Below are positions 34,507-42,421 of a DNA stretch of 64,000 bases, piece by piece. The stretch covers positions 2,936,471 through 3,000,470 of the forward strand of contig NZ_BDFO01000001.1 in NCBI RefSeq assembly GCF_001748245.1, given 5' to 3'. The position numbers and the translations under genes are program-made. Positions within the stretch are counted from its first letter, which is position 1, and each line of letters starts with the position of its first letter. Source of the stretch: Oligoflexus tunisiensis. GTDB lineage: Bacteria; Bdellovibrionota_B; Oligoflexia; Oligoflexales; Oligoflexaceae. The notes under the pieces were generated by a model. The model saw nothing but the letters and a program-made list of their open reading frames with translations. It was not told the DNA's origin and did not search any database.

Positions 34507-36216
34507 TTAGGCTTTGTAGCTCAGGTCGATATCGGTGTTGAGCAGGAGTTTGCCGAGGCCGATATTTTCGGTCAGGAAGAACTGACAGAAAATTCGGAAG
34601 TCCTGCACCTTGGTTTCGATGAAGGCTTTTTCCTCGCCACTGGCGCTGGCTTTTTTGCTGTCGGCGAGCAGCGCGTGCTCGAGAAGACGCCAGGCGGTGA
34701 CCACGTGACCGGAGTACTTCAGGAAGTCCGAGCAGTGCAGCAGCACGGCATCCATTTTACCCGCCATCGCGAGTTTGCCGAAGTTCCCCAGGATTTCCTG
34801 AGCTTTTTGCAGGGAAAGTCCCAGCATTTGCACCTCAGCTGGGAAGAGTTTCTGCGCCTCGGGCTTCTGCATGGCGGCCATGATTTTCTTGCCGAGGTTG
34901 CCGAAGGTCTTGCCGTTGTCTTTCAGAATCTTGCGCATCACAAAGTCGATCGCCTGAATCGCGTTGGTGCCTTCATAGATGGCCGCGATCTTGATGTCGC
35001 GCATGAATTGCTCAATGCCGTATTCCGTACAGAAGCCATAGCCGCCATGACTTTGCACGGCGTCGCTCGAGAGGCGCATGGCTTCATCGGAGGCATAGGC
35101 TTTGCAGATGGGAGTCAGAAGACCCACTTCATCCTCTTCCTTGCGATCGAAGAGGTCCGCGGTATAAAGACAAAGGGCACGCAGACCGCGCGCCATCGCC
35201 CGCATTTTCAGCATCGTGCGGCGGACATCGGGATGCTCGATGATGGCCTTGCCGAACTGCACGCGTTCAAACACATACTGATTGGTGAGCTGGAAAGCAA
35301 GGTTCGCCTGGGATTCACCCTGCACACCGCAGTAGAGGCGAGCCTCGTTCATCATGATGAACATGTTTTTCATGCCATCGAATTCTTCACCGATCATCCA
35401 GCCTTCGCACTTCTTGTTCTTGCCGAACACCAGCTCACAGGTGGCGTTAGCATGCAGGCCCATTTTTTCCTCGATCTTGGAGCAGTTCACATCGTTGGAT
35501 TCGCCCCGGGAACCGTCAGCTTTGATTTTATATTTGGGGACGATGAACAGCGAGAGACCTTTGGTGCCGGGGGATCCGCCGGGGGTCCGGGCCAGCACAA
35601 GGTGCACGATATTTTCATAAAGGTCGTTGTCACCGGACGAGATAAAGATCTTGGTGCCTTCGATGGAGTAGCGGCCATTGCCGAGGGGCTTGGCGGTTGA
35701 GCGCAGGTTGCCCACGTCGCTGCCGGCGTCGGCTTCGGTCAGGCACATGGTTCCGCCGAAGCGGCCTTCCATCATGGGCTGAACATAAACAGCCTGCTGC
35801 TCCTTGCTGCCGACGTGCAGGATCACATTCAGGGCCGCTTTGCTGAGGCCGGGGTACATGGACCAGGCGCAGTTGGCTCCGGTGGCCAGCGACAAACAGG
35901 CCGTGGTGATGGCTTCGGGGACAGGGCTGCCGCCGATGGCGTCGGGCAGACCCAGTGCGAACCAGCCATTTTCATAGAATTTGCGGGTCACGTCCTGAAA
36001 AATGGCTGGTGCCTTCACACCCTCAGCGGTCCATTTTGCGCCATTCAGATCCGTCTTCTGGCGGGTGGGGAAGATCTCCTTGCCGACAAAACCGTCGAAC
36101 TCACCGATGATGGTTTCCATGTCCGAGCGTTCGAGTCCATAGCTATGCTTTTGAACCTGAAGGACGTCAAAGAGGTTGAAGTTAATGTCGCGCAGATCGG
36201 ATTGATAGTTGGCCAT
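34507..36216 (-). CDS. acyl-CoA dehydrogenase (long form with C-terminal extension)
   Basis: 569 residues from ATG 36216 (AAAGGAG upstream). Domains in order: N-terminal helical (about 40-160), beta domain with FAD/substrate motif MCLTEADAGSDVGNLRS (about 165-280), and C-terminal helical domain with SHGGYGFCTEYGIEQFMRD and the catalytic glutamate in YEGTNAIQ. A further ~130 residues form the extra domain of the long FadE12/AcdA-like group. It catalyses alpha,beta-dehydrogenation of acyl-CoA thioesters using FAD and electron-transfer flavoprotein. It pairs conceptually with the lipase/FadL genes but is not linked to them. Confidence 0.92.
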   Translation of the reverse strand: MANYQSDLRDINFNLFDVLQVQKHSYGLERSDMETIIGEFDGFVGKEIFPTRQKTDLNGAKWTAEGVKAPAIFQDVTRKFYENGWFALGLPDAIGGSPVPEAITTACLSLATGANCAWSMYPGLSKAALNVILHVGSKEQQAVYVQPMMEGRFGGTMCLTEADAGSDVGNLRSTAKPLGNGRYSIEGTKIFISSGDNDLYENIVHLVLARTPGGSPGTKGLSLFIVPKYKIKADGSRGESNDVNCSKIEEKMGLHANATCELVFGKNKKCEGWMIGEEFDGMKNMFIMMNEARLYCGVQGESQANLAFQLTNQYVFERVQFGKAIIEHPDVRRTMLKMRAMARGLRALCLYTADLFDRKEEDEVGLLTPICKAYASDEAMRLSSDAVQSHGGYGFCTEYGIEQFMRDIKIAAIYEGTNAIQAIDFVMRKILKDNGKTFGNLGKKIMAAMQKPEAQKLFPAEVQMLGLSLQKAQEILGNFGKLAMAGKMDAVLLHCSDFLKYSGHVVTAWRLLEHALLADSKKASASGEEKAFIETKVQDFRIFCQFFLTENIGLGKLLLNTDIDLSYKA

Positions 36217-36579
36217 GGATGCTCCTTTAAAATAGCTGAACGCAGAGGGTTGCGGTTTCCCACCACCTGCGGTAACGAACGGAGTACATGACCTTATAGT
36301 ATCACTGTTTTGCCAGGCAATTCCACGCCATCTCGGGCGTAGAAGTGTTCTCCAATCGATGAAAGGCTTGCCAAGCCTCTCGCAGGTGGGATCAGCGAAT
36401 CCAGCGACTCATTGTACTCTGGGATGATCTGTCAAGGATAAAGATGCGAGTTTCGTAATGACAACCACCAAAAAGTGGTTTCCCATTCTTTATCTTGTCG
36501 CAAACGTCGACTTTGCGTTGACCGAGCCTTATGAAAAAATGCACAAAGATGAGAAGAACTTCCAGACAAGGATACAGAC
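36217..36579. other. 363-base divergent intergenic region
   Basis: Between the acyl-CoA dehydrogenase (minus) and EEP hydrolase (plus). On the minus strand TTGCCT, 16 bases, TATAAG ends near 36297 and is a fair promoter for the dehydrogenase. On the plus side ACCAC-CAAAAA-GTGGT (about 36463-36478) is a short inverted repeat that may be an operator. No coding frame is convincing. Confidence 0.45.
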
Positions 36580-37368
36580 ATGAAGCGATGGTTGGGCCTT
36601 CTGTGCCTTTTTAGCCTCTATTCCAGTGGATCAGCGCGGGCAGCGGAAAACTCAGGAACGCCTCTCACTTTTTCTGTGCTGACCTATCAGGTGCAATCCG
36701 CGTCCTCGGAAAACATGCCGGTCATCGGTCACAAGCTTGATGACTTTGATATCGCCGGCATTCAGGGCTGCTTTGCCCAGTGCGAGGACCTGCTCAACGC
36801 GGCTCATCATCCCAACAAGTACTATTTTAATGAACGACCCTATTGGTGGCATCGTTCGAACTCCGGTCTCGCCAGTCTCTCCAATTTTCCTCTGATCGAA
36901 GTCAAAAAACTCCACTACAAGGCTCAGGTCAACCTGGTGAACGATGACACGTCCAAGGGCATTCTGCTGATGCGCTACGATGTGAACGGCCATATTCTGG
37001 ATCTTTATAATACCCAGATGCAGCCGGGCGAGGAAAAGCTGAATGCCGCGGCCCGGCAGTTTCAGACTCTGGAGCTGGTGCAGTATGTGGGGCTGGAATC
37101 GCCGGCCGAACATACCGTGATTTTGATCGGTGACTTCAACATGAGCGGCGCGAAGCCGACCATCAAGTCGAAACTGAATCTGCAGGATCCCGCGGAGTCG
37201 CTGCATGGCTGGCTTGATAATCAATTCGATCGCGTGCTGTTCCGTTCCGGCAGCAATACCGTCTTTAAGCCGATCGCATGGAAGGATATGAGCGAAGTGT
37301 TTGTGGATGCCGGCGGAGCGCCGCTGGCCGCGAGCGCTCCGATCGCCGTGCATTTTTCCTTGGAATAA
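36580..37368 (+). CDS. secreted endonuclease/exonuclease/phosphatase-fold hydrolase (sphingomyelinase-like)
   Basis: 262 residues with a signal peptide (MKRWLGLLCLFSLYSSGSARA). The EEP fold is shown by LTFSVLTYQVQS at the start, a central LDLYNTQMQPGEE (usual NTHL-like motif, here NTQM, so the His is changed to Gln), and ILIGDFNMSGAKPT with the catalytic Asp and Asn. The last block, APIAVHFSLE, gives the terminal His. Members include bacterial sphingomyelinases and DNases. The usual catalytic Glu in the first strand pair is not obvious (IAGIQGCFA in place of a QE motif), so activity is uncertain. Confidence 0.7.
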   Translation: MKRWLGLLCLFSLYSSGSARAAENSGTPLTFSVLTYQVQSASSENMPVIGHKLDDFDIAGIQGCFAQCEDLLNAAHHPNKYYFNERPYWWHRSNSGLASLSNFPLIEVKKLHYKAQVNLVNDDTSKGILLMRYDVNGHILDLYNTQMQPGEEKLNAAARQFQTLELVQYVGLESPAEHTVILIGDFNMSGAKPTIKSKLNLQDPAESLHGWLDNQFDRVLFRSGSNTVFKPIAWKDMSEVFVDAGGAPLAASAPIAVHFSLE

Positions 37369-37375
37369 GGCGGAT

Positions 37376-37570
37376 TCAAGCCAGGTTACGGCCTGGCCAC
37401 CTGGTCTGGACCCAGTTCAGCACATAGGGCAACGCCCAGCCGATCACAAGTCCAAGGGGTAGAAACAGAAAGAACAGCAAGGTGAGTGTCGCGCTGATCG
37501 CCAAACGACTGGCGAAGGCTAGGAGTAGTGACGTCATAATAAAGAACGAAAAAATAATAAGCTCCAACAT
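37376..37570 (-). CDS. small membrane protein
   Basis: 64 residues with AGAGGT before the ATG. Two hydrophobic segments (about 1-19 and 24-48: LLFFLFLPLGLVIGWALP) and a short basic tail (QTRWPGRNLA). No family recognised. It lies antisense to any read-through from the EEP gene, whose stop is 8 bases away. Being short it could be a chance frame, but hydrophobic pattern and ribosome site favour a real gene. Confidence 0.5.
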   Translation of the reverse strand: MLELIIFSFFIMTSLLLAFASRLAISATLTLLFFLFLPLGLVIGWALPYVLNWVQTRWPGRNLA

Positions 37571-37684
37571 GCCTACCTCTAAAATTGCTGATGCCTTCCT
37601 GGTAATCGTATCGGAAGAATTGGCAAAAACTTAAGGGGTCGGCAATAGTGCAGGAAAATTTGCAGGTTAAAAGCATCCATAGAA

Positions 37685-37718
37685 GTGGGAAATCCAGGGG
37701 ATTTCCCACAGTTTTTTT
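37685..37718 (+). terminator. strong plus-strand terminator without an adjacent plus-strand gene
   Basis: GTGGGAAATCC-AGG-GGATTTCCCAC is an 11-bp perfect stem, followed by AGTTTTTTT. The nearest plus-strand gene ends 317 bases earlier with a minus-strand gene in between. It may end an EEP transcript with a long tail, or a small RNA from the 37571-37684 gap. Confidence 0.75.
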
Positions 37719-37730
37719 AAGTCCAGGATT

Positions 37731-39065
37731 TCAGCCGGCCAGCCCGGGCAGGGGACCGCTGCCCAGCATGGGGTCGCCAAAGGTCGTATCAGGAAGACCC
37801 ATGGCCTGCAGCATGGCCACCAGAACCTGGTTGTGACTCGCCCCCTGACCATCCAGGCAACGTCCGGTGCTCCAGGCGCCACCCGCCTGTCCCGCCAGGA
37901 CCAACCCTACATTTTTGAAGTCATGCAGGTTGGAATCGGCAATCTCGGTGAAGGCCATCGCCGCCGTGTGATGGAGCAGCGACTGATCCCCTTCCTTGAT
38001 CGCCTTCAATCGACTCAGAAATTGAGCCAGCCGTCCCATATACCAAGCCTGGGCCTTGATAAATTCCAGCGCCATGGAACCATTCAGGTCCCCATAGTGA
38101 GATATATCATGATGCCCACGCGCGAGGCCCGTGCCACCGGGAAAGTTAAAGGACGTGGGACTGACCGGATGGGACCATTGGAAGTAGAGCACGTTGGAGA
38201 CGCCACAGGCCAGGACCTGCACGGCAAGATCGGTCATGATATCACCGATCACTCCAAAGTGTTCATTCTTATGCGGTGCCGGCGGATAGTTGTAATCCGG
38301 CTGCGGAAAGCTCAGGCCACGCATATCCACCTGTTTGGTGCAGGCTCCTGCAACGGGCCCACTGGCGGCGCTTTGCACCCGCCTTTCGAGTTCCCGCAGG
38401 GATTCCAGGTGGACATCGAGCTTTTGTTTTTCGATCGAACCGAGTTTCGTCTGCAGACCTTTGATGTCGTTCATGCAAAGGTCGAGGATGCTCATCTCAG
38501 CCGCAATCAGCTTGTTCTTGGCCACCGGATCGACGGGACCCGCGGCGCCGCCGAAGATATTGTAAAAGGCCTTGGCGGGATTATCCTCAATCGGCGAGGC
38601 CGAGCCCGGAGCAAAGTAGGAAATGTGCGAGCCGGTTTGAAAGTTGGCACCCACACCCAGACGCACGACCGGTAGCGGAACATTCGATTTGAATTTCTCA
38701 CCGAGCCAGGTGTCGAGACTGATGCCGCCTTTGAAACCCCGAACACCGGAGAGGGTATAGGCCGCGCCTCCCTCATGGCTGCCTTCGGTGGAGTAGTTGA
38801 CGTTTTTCACAAGGATCACATCATCCCGCACGAGTTCGAGCGGTGCGGTCATGGGTTGAAACTGAAAATTTTTCCCGGTGGTGGTGGGATGCCAGCGTTC
38901 CTTGATAATGCCATCCGGAAAGTAAAACATCACAGCGCGTTTGGCCGGTGTGGCTCCAAAGAGCCGTTCTTCCATCAGCACGCGCGTGAAAGGCAGGGCG
39001 AGAGCGGCATTTCCCAGATATCGCAAAAGACGCCGGCGATCGAGTTCAGCTTGCAAGGTTTTCAT
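37731..39065 (-). CDS. DUF1552 family exported protein, cassette 1
   Basis: 444 residues. The N-terminus has a Tat-like basic start (LDRRRLLRYLGNAALALPF). DUF1552 motifs are clear: RAVMFYFPDGIIKERWHP, HEGGAAYTLSG, SLDTWLGEKF and HDISHYGD. These proteins are alkaline-phosphatase-superfamily-like (sulfatase fold relatives) and are nearly always encoded next to a DUF1592-type cytochrome; their reaction is unknown. Here the gene begins one base after the DUF1592 stop. It is a paralogue of the gene at 40975-42414, with which it shares gene order and the same motifs. Confidence 0.88.
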   Translation of the reverse strand: MKTLQAELDRRRLLRYLGNAALALPFTRVLMEERLFGATPAKRAVMFYFPDGIIKERWHPTTTGKNFQFQPMTAPLELVRDDVILVKNVNYSTEGSHEGGAAYTLSGVRGFKGGISLDTWLGEKFKSNVPLPVVRLGVGANFQTGSHISYFAPGSASPIEDNPAKAFYNIFGGAAGPVDPVAKNKLIAAEMSILDLCMNDIKGLQTKLGSIEKQKLDVHLESLRELERRVQSAASGPVAGACTKQVDMRGLSFPQPDYNYPPAPHKNEHFGVIGDIMTDLAVQVLACGVSNVLYFQWSHPVSPTSFNFPGGTGLARGHHDISHYGDLNGSMALEFIKAQAWYMGRLAQFLSRLKAIKEGDQSLLHHTAAMAFTEIADSNLHDFKNVGLVLAGQAGGAWSTGRCLDGQGASHNQVLVAMLQAMGLPDTTFGDPMLGSGPLPGLAG

Positions 39066-39066
39066 T

Positions 39067-40785
39067 CTAGTGGCTCCTTTGCATGTAGGATGGATCGGTA
39101 ATCAACTGGACCAGCAGCTCGGCCATGCTCATGTCCTGCTGCACAAACGTACTGGCCAACTGCCGAATTGCGCAGACATCATCCGCGGATTCCAAACGTC
39201 CCTGGGCCATCCGCCACGTTTGAACCACAAAGCATTGCTTCGCACGGGGCGAGGTGGCCAAAGCCTGGCTCAGTTCCCGTGCCCCATTGATATCGACGTT
39301 CTTTCCATCCAGTGCAAAGACTTGACCCGAGGCATCGACCGGTTTGCCATTGTCGATGGTTCGATAGAGGCCCACGGCATCGAAGTCCTCCATGCTGAAA
39401 CCCACGCCATCAATCTTGATATGACAGCCGCGACAGGCCGCAGCCGCGGTATGGGCTGCAAAGCGTTCCCGGGTGGTGGCGCCTTCCTTCGGCGCGGGCA
39501 CCATGATCATGAGATCAGGCGGCGGTGGCATCAGGATGTCGCAGAGCAGATGCTCGCGGACAAACTTGCCCCTTTGAATGGGACCGGTTTCCGTCGCATA
39601 GGCCAGTGATGCGAGGATGCTGCCATGACCCAGAATTCCAAGCCGCGGCTGATCGGGAAAGGTCAGCTTCTGCTGATCCCCTTCGGTCGTCAGCTGCGCC
39701 CGATAGAAATCGGCCAGACGCTGATCCCCCAGACTATAGTCGGCGGTCAGCAGTTCCGGAAAGTCCGCCTGCTTTTTCCGCACCAGATAGTCGAAGAAAT
39801 CCTCGGTTTCCCGGGCCAGGCTAGCCCGGATGCCGTCAAAGTTCGGATAAACGGTGGCGTCCTTGCTCACACTCAGGACTGCGGAATAATTCAGCCAGGC
39901 ATTGGAAAAGGCCTTCATGCCTTCCTTGGCCCTGTCATCCTGCAGAAGGCGTCGGGCCTGGGCGAGCAGTGTCTCTTCCTGCATAAGGGCGCCGCTGGCC
40001 GCCAGCTGCATCAGCTCCTCATCCGGTGTGGTGCCCCAGAAAAAATAGGAGAGGGCACTGGCCCTTTCGTAAGCGTTAAGTGTTCCGTCCTGTCCTGTTT
40101 CACTGCGATAGAGAAAATGCGGTGAACTGACGAGACCGCGGACGACAAGTTCCATGGCGGCGGTCATGCTGATGTCGGCCCCCACCTGATGCACGCGCAA
40201 AAGAGCCTTCACGTCATCCTCGGTCAGAGGCCGGCGCCAGATCCGGGGACCATAGGTGCGAATGAAGGTTTCCGCACAGGCCGCGCCTTCGTTCACCTGG
40301 CATTTGACGAGGCGGCTCCATTCCGTGGCCACGATCTGCTGGGCCAGCTCCTTGGCCGTCTTGTCATAAGCGGCCGCGTGATCGGAGCTCACCAGCGCAT
40401 ACTGGGCATTGTTGCTGAAGCCTAACACCTTTTGCTCGACAGGCAGGGAACCTCGATAGTCCCCACCCAGGCGGAAGACGTCTTTTATCGAACGATTGTA
40501 TTCATCGCGGGTGAGCAAACGCAACTGACGCCGACTGCTGACAGCCGGCGTTTCAGGACAGCTGCTGTCGGCCGCGAGGATCTTTTCCAGCGTGGCTCGA
40601 ATCGTCGCCGGATTCAGCGAGGGTTCGGCCGTGAGACGGGGAGCTTCTGGTGTTGTGGAAGCCTGTTCTGGCAGGCTTTTACTGGTTTTGGGAGCCTGCT
40701 GCTGCAGGCAGCCTGTTAGCAATGCAAGGATGGCGAGACTAATTGGAATGCGGTGAAGTTGACCTCTCAATGTCCTTTCCTCCAT
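39067..40785 (-). CDS. DUF1592-type multidomain lipoprotein with one CxxCH motif, cassette 1
   Basis: 572 residues from ATG 40785. A TTG at 40770 is attractive because GGAGGAAAGGACA stands before it; both give a lipoprotein signal ending LLTGC. Domains follow the planctomycete-type order: DUF1587 (RQLRLLTRDEYNRSIKDVF), DUF1595 (RIWRRPLTEDDVKALL, then SSPHFLYRSE), DUF1592 (ERASALSYFFWGTTPDEEL), DUF1588 (LGHGSILASLAYATETGP; haem site AACRGCHIKIDGVGFSMEDFD) and DUF1585. Only the C-terminal CxxCH is present; the N-terminal haem motif of cassette 2 is missing. It probably carries electrons for the DUF1552 partner, an inference from constant pairing. Confidence 0.88.
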   Translation of the reverse strand: MEERTLRGQLHRIPISLAILALLTGCLQQQAPKTSKSLPEQASTTPEAPRLTAEPSLNPATIRATLEKILAADSSCPETPAVSSRRQLRLLTRDEYNRSIKDVFRLGGDYRGSLPVEQKVLGFSNNAQYALVSSDHAAAYDKTAKELAQQIVATEWSRLVKCQVNEGAACAETFIRTYGPRIWRRPLTEDDVKALLRVHQVGADISMTAAMELVVRGLVSSPHFLYRSETGQDGTLNAYERASALSYFFWGTTPDEELMQLAASGALMQEETLLAQARRLLQDDRAKEGMKAFSNAWLNYSAVLSVSKDATVYPNFDGIRASLARETEDFFDYLVRKKQADFPELLTADYSLGDQRLADFYRAQLTTEGDQQKLTFPDQPRLGILGHGSILASLAYATETGPIQRGKFVREHLLCDILMPPPPDLMIMVPAPKEGATTRERFAAHTAAAACRGCHIKIDGVGFSMEDFDAVGLYRTIDNGKPVDASGQVFALDGKNVDINGARELSQALATSPRAKQCFVVQTWRMAQGRLESADDVCAIRQLASTFVQQDMSMAELLVQLITDPSYMQRSH

Positions 40786-40812
40786 GAATGAACGAGGCTT
40801 CAAGCAAAAACC

Positions 40813-40933
40813 GTGCTCGAAGCTTTGCTGAGAAGGTCTCAGCCCTGCGGAGAAGCCTGCTCTCCAACTCTCAAGCGAACGTGCCCGAAAGCTTGTTGAC
40901 AAAGCTTACGCCCCGCTCTCTGACTCTCAAACT
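40813..40933. repeat. two imperfect direct repeats upstream of cassette 1
   Basis: Unit A (40813-40876) and unit B (40881-40933) share the skeleton GTGCYCGAA...GCTT...GCCC.GC...CTCT..ACTCTCAA. Each contains a small inverted repeat: GCTGAGA/TCTCAGC in A (40827-40843), AAGCTT/AAGCTT in B (40889-40907). They occupy the space between cassettes, just upstream of the cassette 1 start, followed by an AT-rich stretch 40934-40972. Confidence 0.5.
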
Positions 40934-40974
40934 AACATAGTTATTTGATTTAACAAAGTTTACATTTTCTCAGT

Positions 40975-42414
40975 TCAGCTGACAGGCTCAAGCATCTGCC
41001 CGCGTGTATCCGCCGGCAGACCACCCGTGAAACGGCTGTCGCCAAAGGTATTCACATTCAGGCCAAATCTCTGCGCCACATTCACAAGCAGATGATTATG
41101 CGGCGTGCAGCGATGCTGATAAGTCTGAACTTTTTCAGCCTTGTGCTCAAACCAGCGACCCATTTTGAATCCGCCACCGGCAAGCATGAAGATCGCGGCG
41201 TCGCCAAAGTGTTGCGGATGGCCCATTTCCGTGCCGATCATCACCACGGTACTGTCGAGCACGCCACGGGTTTCGAGCTGGCCCAGGATATAGGCGATCT
41301 GCTCCATATACCAGCTCTGGGACTGATTGAAGGCCCGCTGCTCTTCCGTATTGAAATTGCCCTCAGTGCTCAAGCGATGGGCGACATCATTGTGAAAGTT
41401 GGTGGAATTCAGGAGAGCGGAAGGATCCTTGATCGCGGTCCGCGGATCGTTCTTAATCACAGCACTCATATTATAGCTGCCGTGAGAACGGGACATGATT
41501 TCGATGCTGGCCAGCGACACGGTTCCGCAGGCCAGGGCCGCGGCCACGACATCCGCCTGTCTTTGGGTCAGGGCCGCCATGGAGGTTTCTGAGGCGGTAA
41601 AGCCGGACGTGTCCACGGTGGGCTTCGTCTGGCAGGTAAAGTCCTTCACGCCCTTGCCAAGACCTTCGATGGTTTCCAAATGCTTCAAGAGCAGATTGCG
41701 CTCATCGCCTTTCAGGCGTTTTTCGAGACGGCTGAGCTGCTTTTGCACAAGCTTATTGATAGTGTCTTCGGCCTGCTGTTTCGCGGTCTCCTCAGGCGTG
41801 GGTGCACTGGAGGTGAAACCGGCAAAGGCTTTTTCAAAGGACTTTTGCGGATGGGCGATGACACTCAGGCGATTGCTTTCCCCGGCACCCGAATAACAAA
41901 TCTCGCTCGGCCGATCATCGAGACCCTGCGCCGCGTTATAGGAGAGAAAACAGCCCACCCGCAGGACCTTATCCGCCTGATAAAGTTTCTGGGAGAGCGC
42001 ATAGTCGATCGAGGCCGAGGCCCCCAGGGAATCCCCGGTGGCATGCCCGGTAAAGGACGCGGCGAGCCCGGCATGAGCACTGATCGAACTCAGGCTGCCG
42101 ACCGGCTTCAGGTTTTCATGGCCGAGCCCCGAGAAGATGGCGAGACGGTTCTTGAAGGGCTCAAGCGGTGCGAGAATTTTGGATTCCAGAAGGGTCACGC
42201 TGCCGTCCGGCAGACGCTTGGGTTCCCAGTCTCCATTCACCGCGCCGTGAGGGAAGGAGATGGCCAGGAACTTGAGCGGCTTGCCGCCGGTCGTTTGCGC
42301 AAAGATCTGTTCCATGGGAAACAGGCTCAGACCGAAACTTCCGAGCAGCGGTGTCGCGGAGAGAATTCCAAGGTCCTTGAGAATGGCTCGACGGGTTCTT
42401 TGTCTCATGGTCAT
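40975..42414 (-). CDS. DUF1552 family Tat-exported protein, cassette 2
   Basis: 479 residues with a Tat-type signal (TRRAILKDLGILSATPLLG) suggesting export in folded, possibly cofactor-bound form. Same motif order as cassette 1: LKFLAISFPHGAVNGDWEP, HAGLAASFTG, ASASIDYALSQ, HNDVAHR and MIGTEMGHPQHFGD. It differs enough from the cassette 1 copy that the duplication is not recent. It lies 7 bases after its DUF1592 partner's stop. Confidence 0.88.
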   Translation of the reverse strand: MTMRQRTRRAILKDLGILSATPLLGSFGLSLFPMEQIFAQTTGGKPLKFLAISFPHGAVNGDWEPKRLPDGSVTLLESKILAPLEPFKNRLAIFSGLGHENLKPVGSLSSISAHAGLAASFTGHATGDSLGASASIDYALSQKLYQADKVLRVGCFLSYNAAQGLDDRPSEICYSGAGESNRLSVIAHPQKSFEKAFAGFTSSAPTPEETAKQQAEDTINKLVQKQLSRLEKRLKGDERNLLLKHLETIEGLGKGVKDFTCQTKPTVDTSGFTASETSMAALTQRQADVVAAALACGTVSLASIEIMSRSHGSYNMSAVIKNDPRTAIKDPSALLNSTNFHNDVAHRLSTEGNFNTEEQRAFNQSQSWYMEQIAYILGQLETRGVLDSTVVMIGTEMGHPQHFGDAAIFMLAGGGFKMGRWFEHKAEKVQTYQHRCTPHNHLLVNVAQRFGLNVNTFGDSRFTGGLPADTRGQMLEPVS

Positions 42415-42421
42415 CTCTCCC

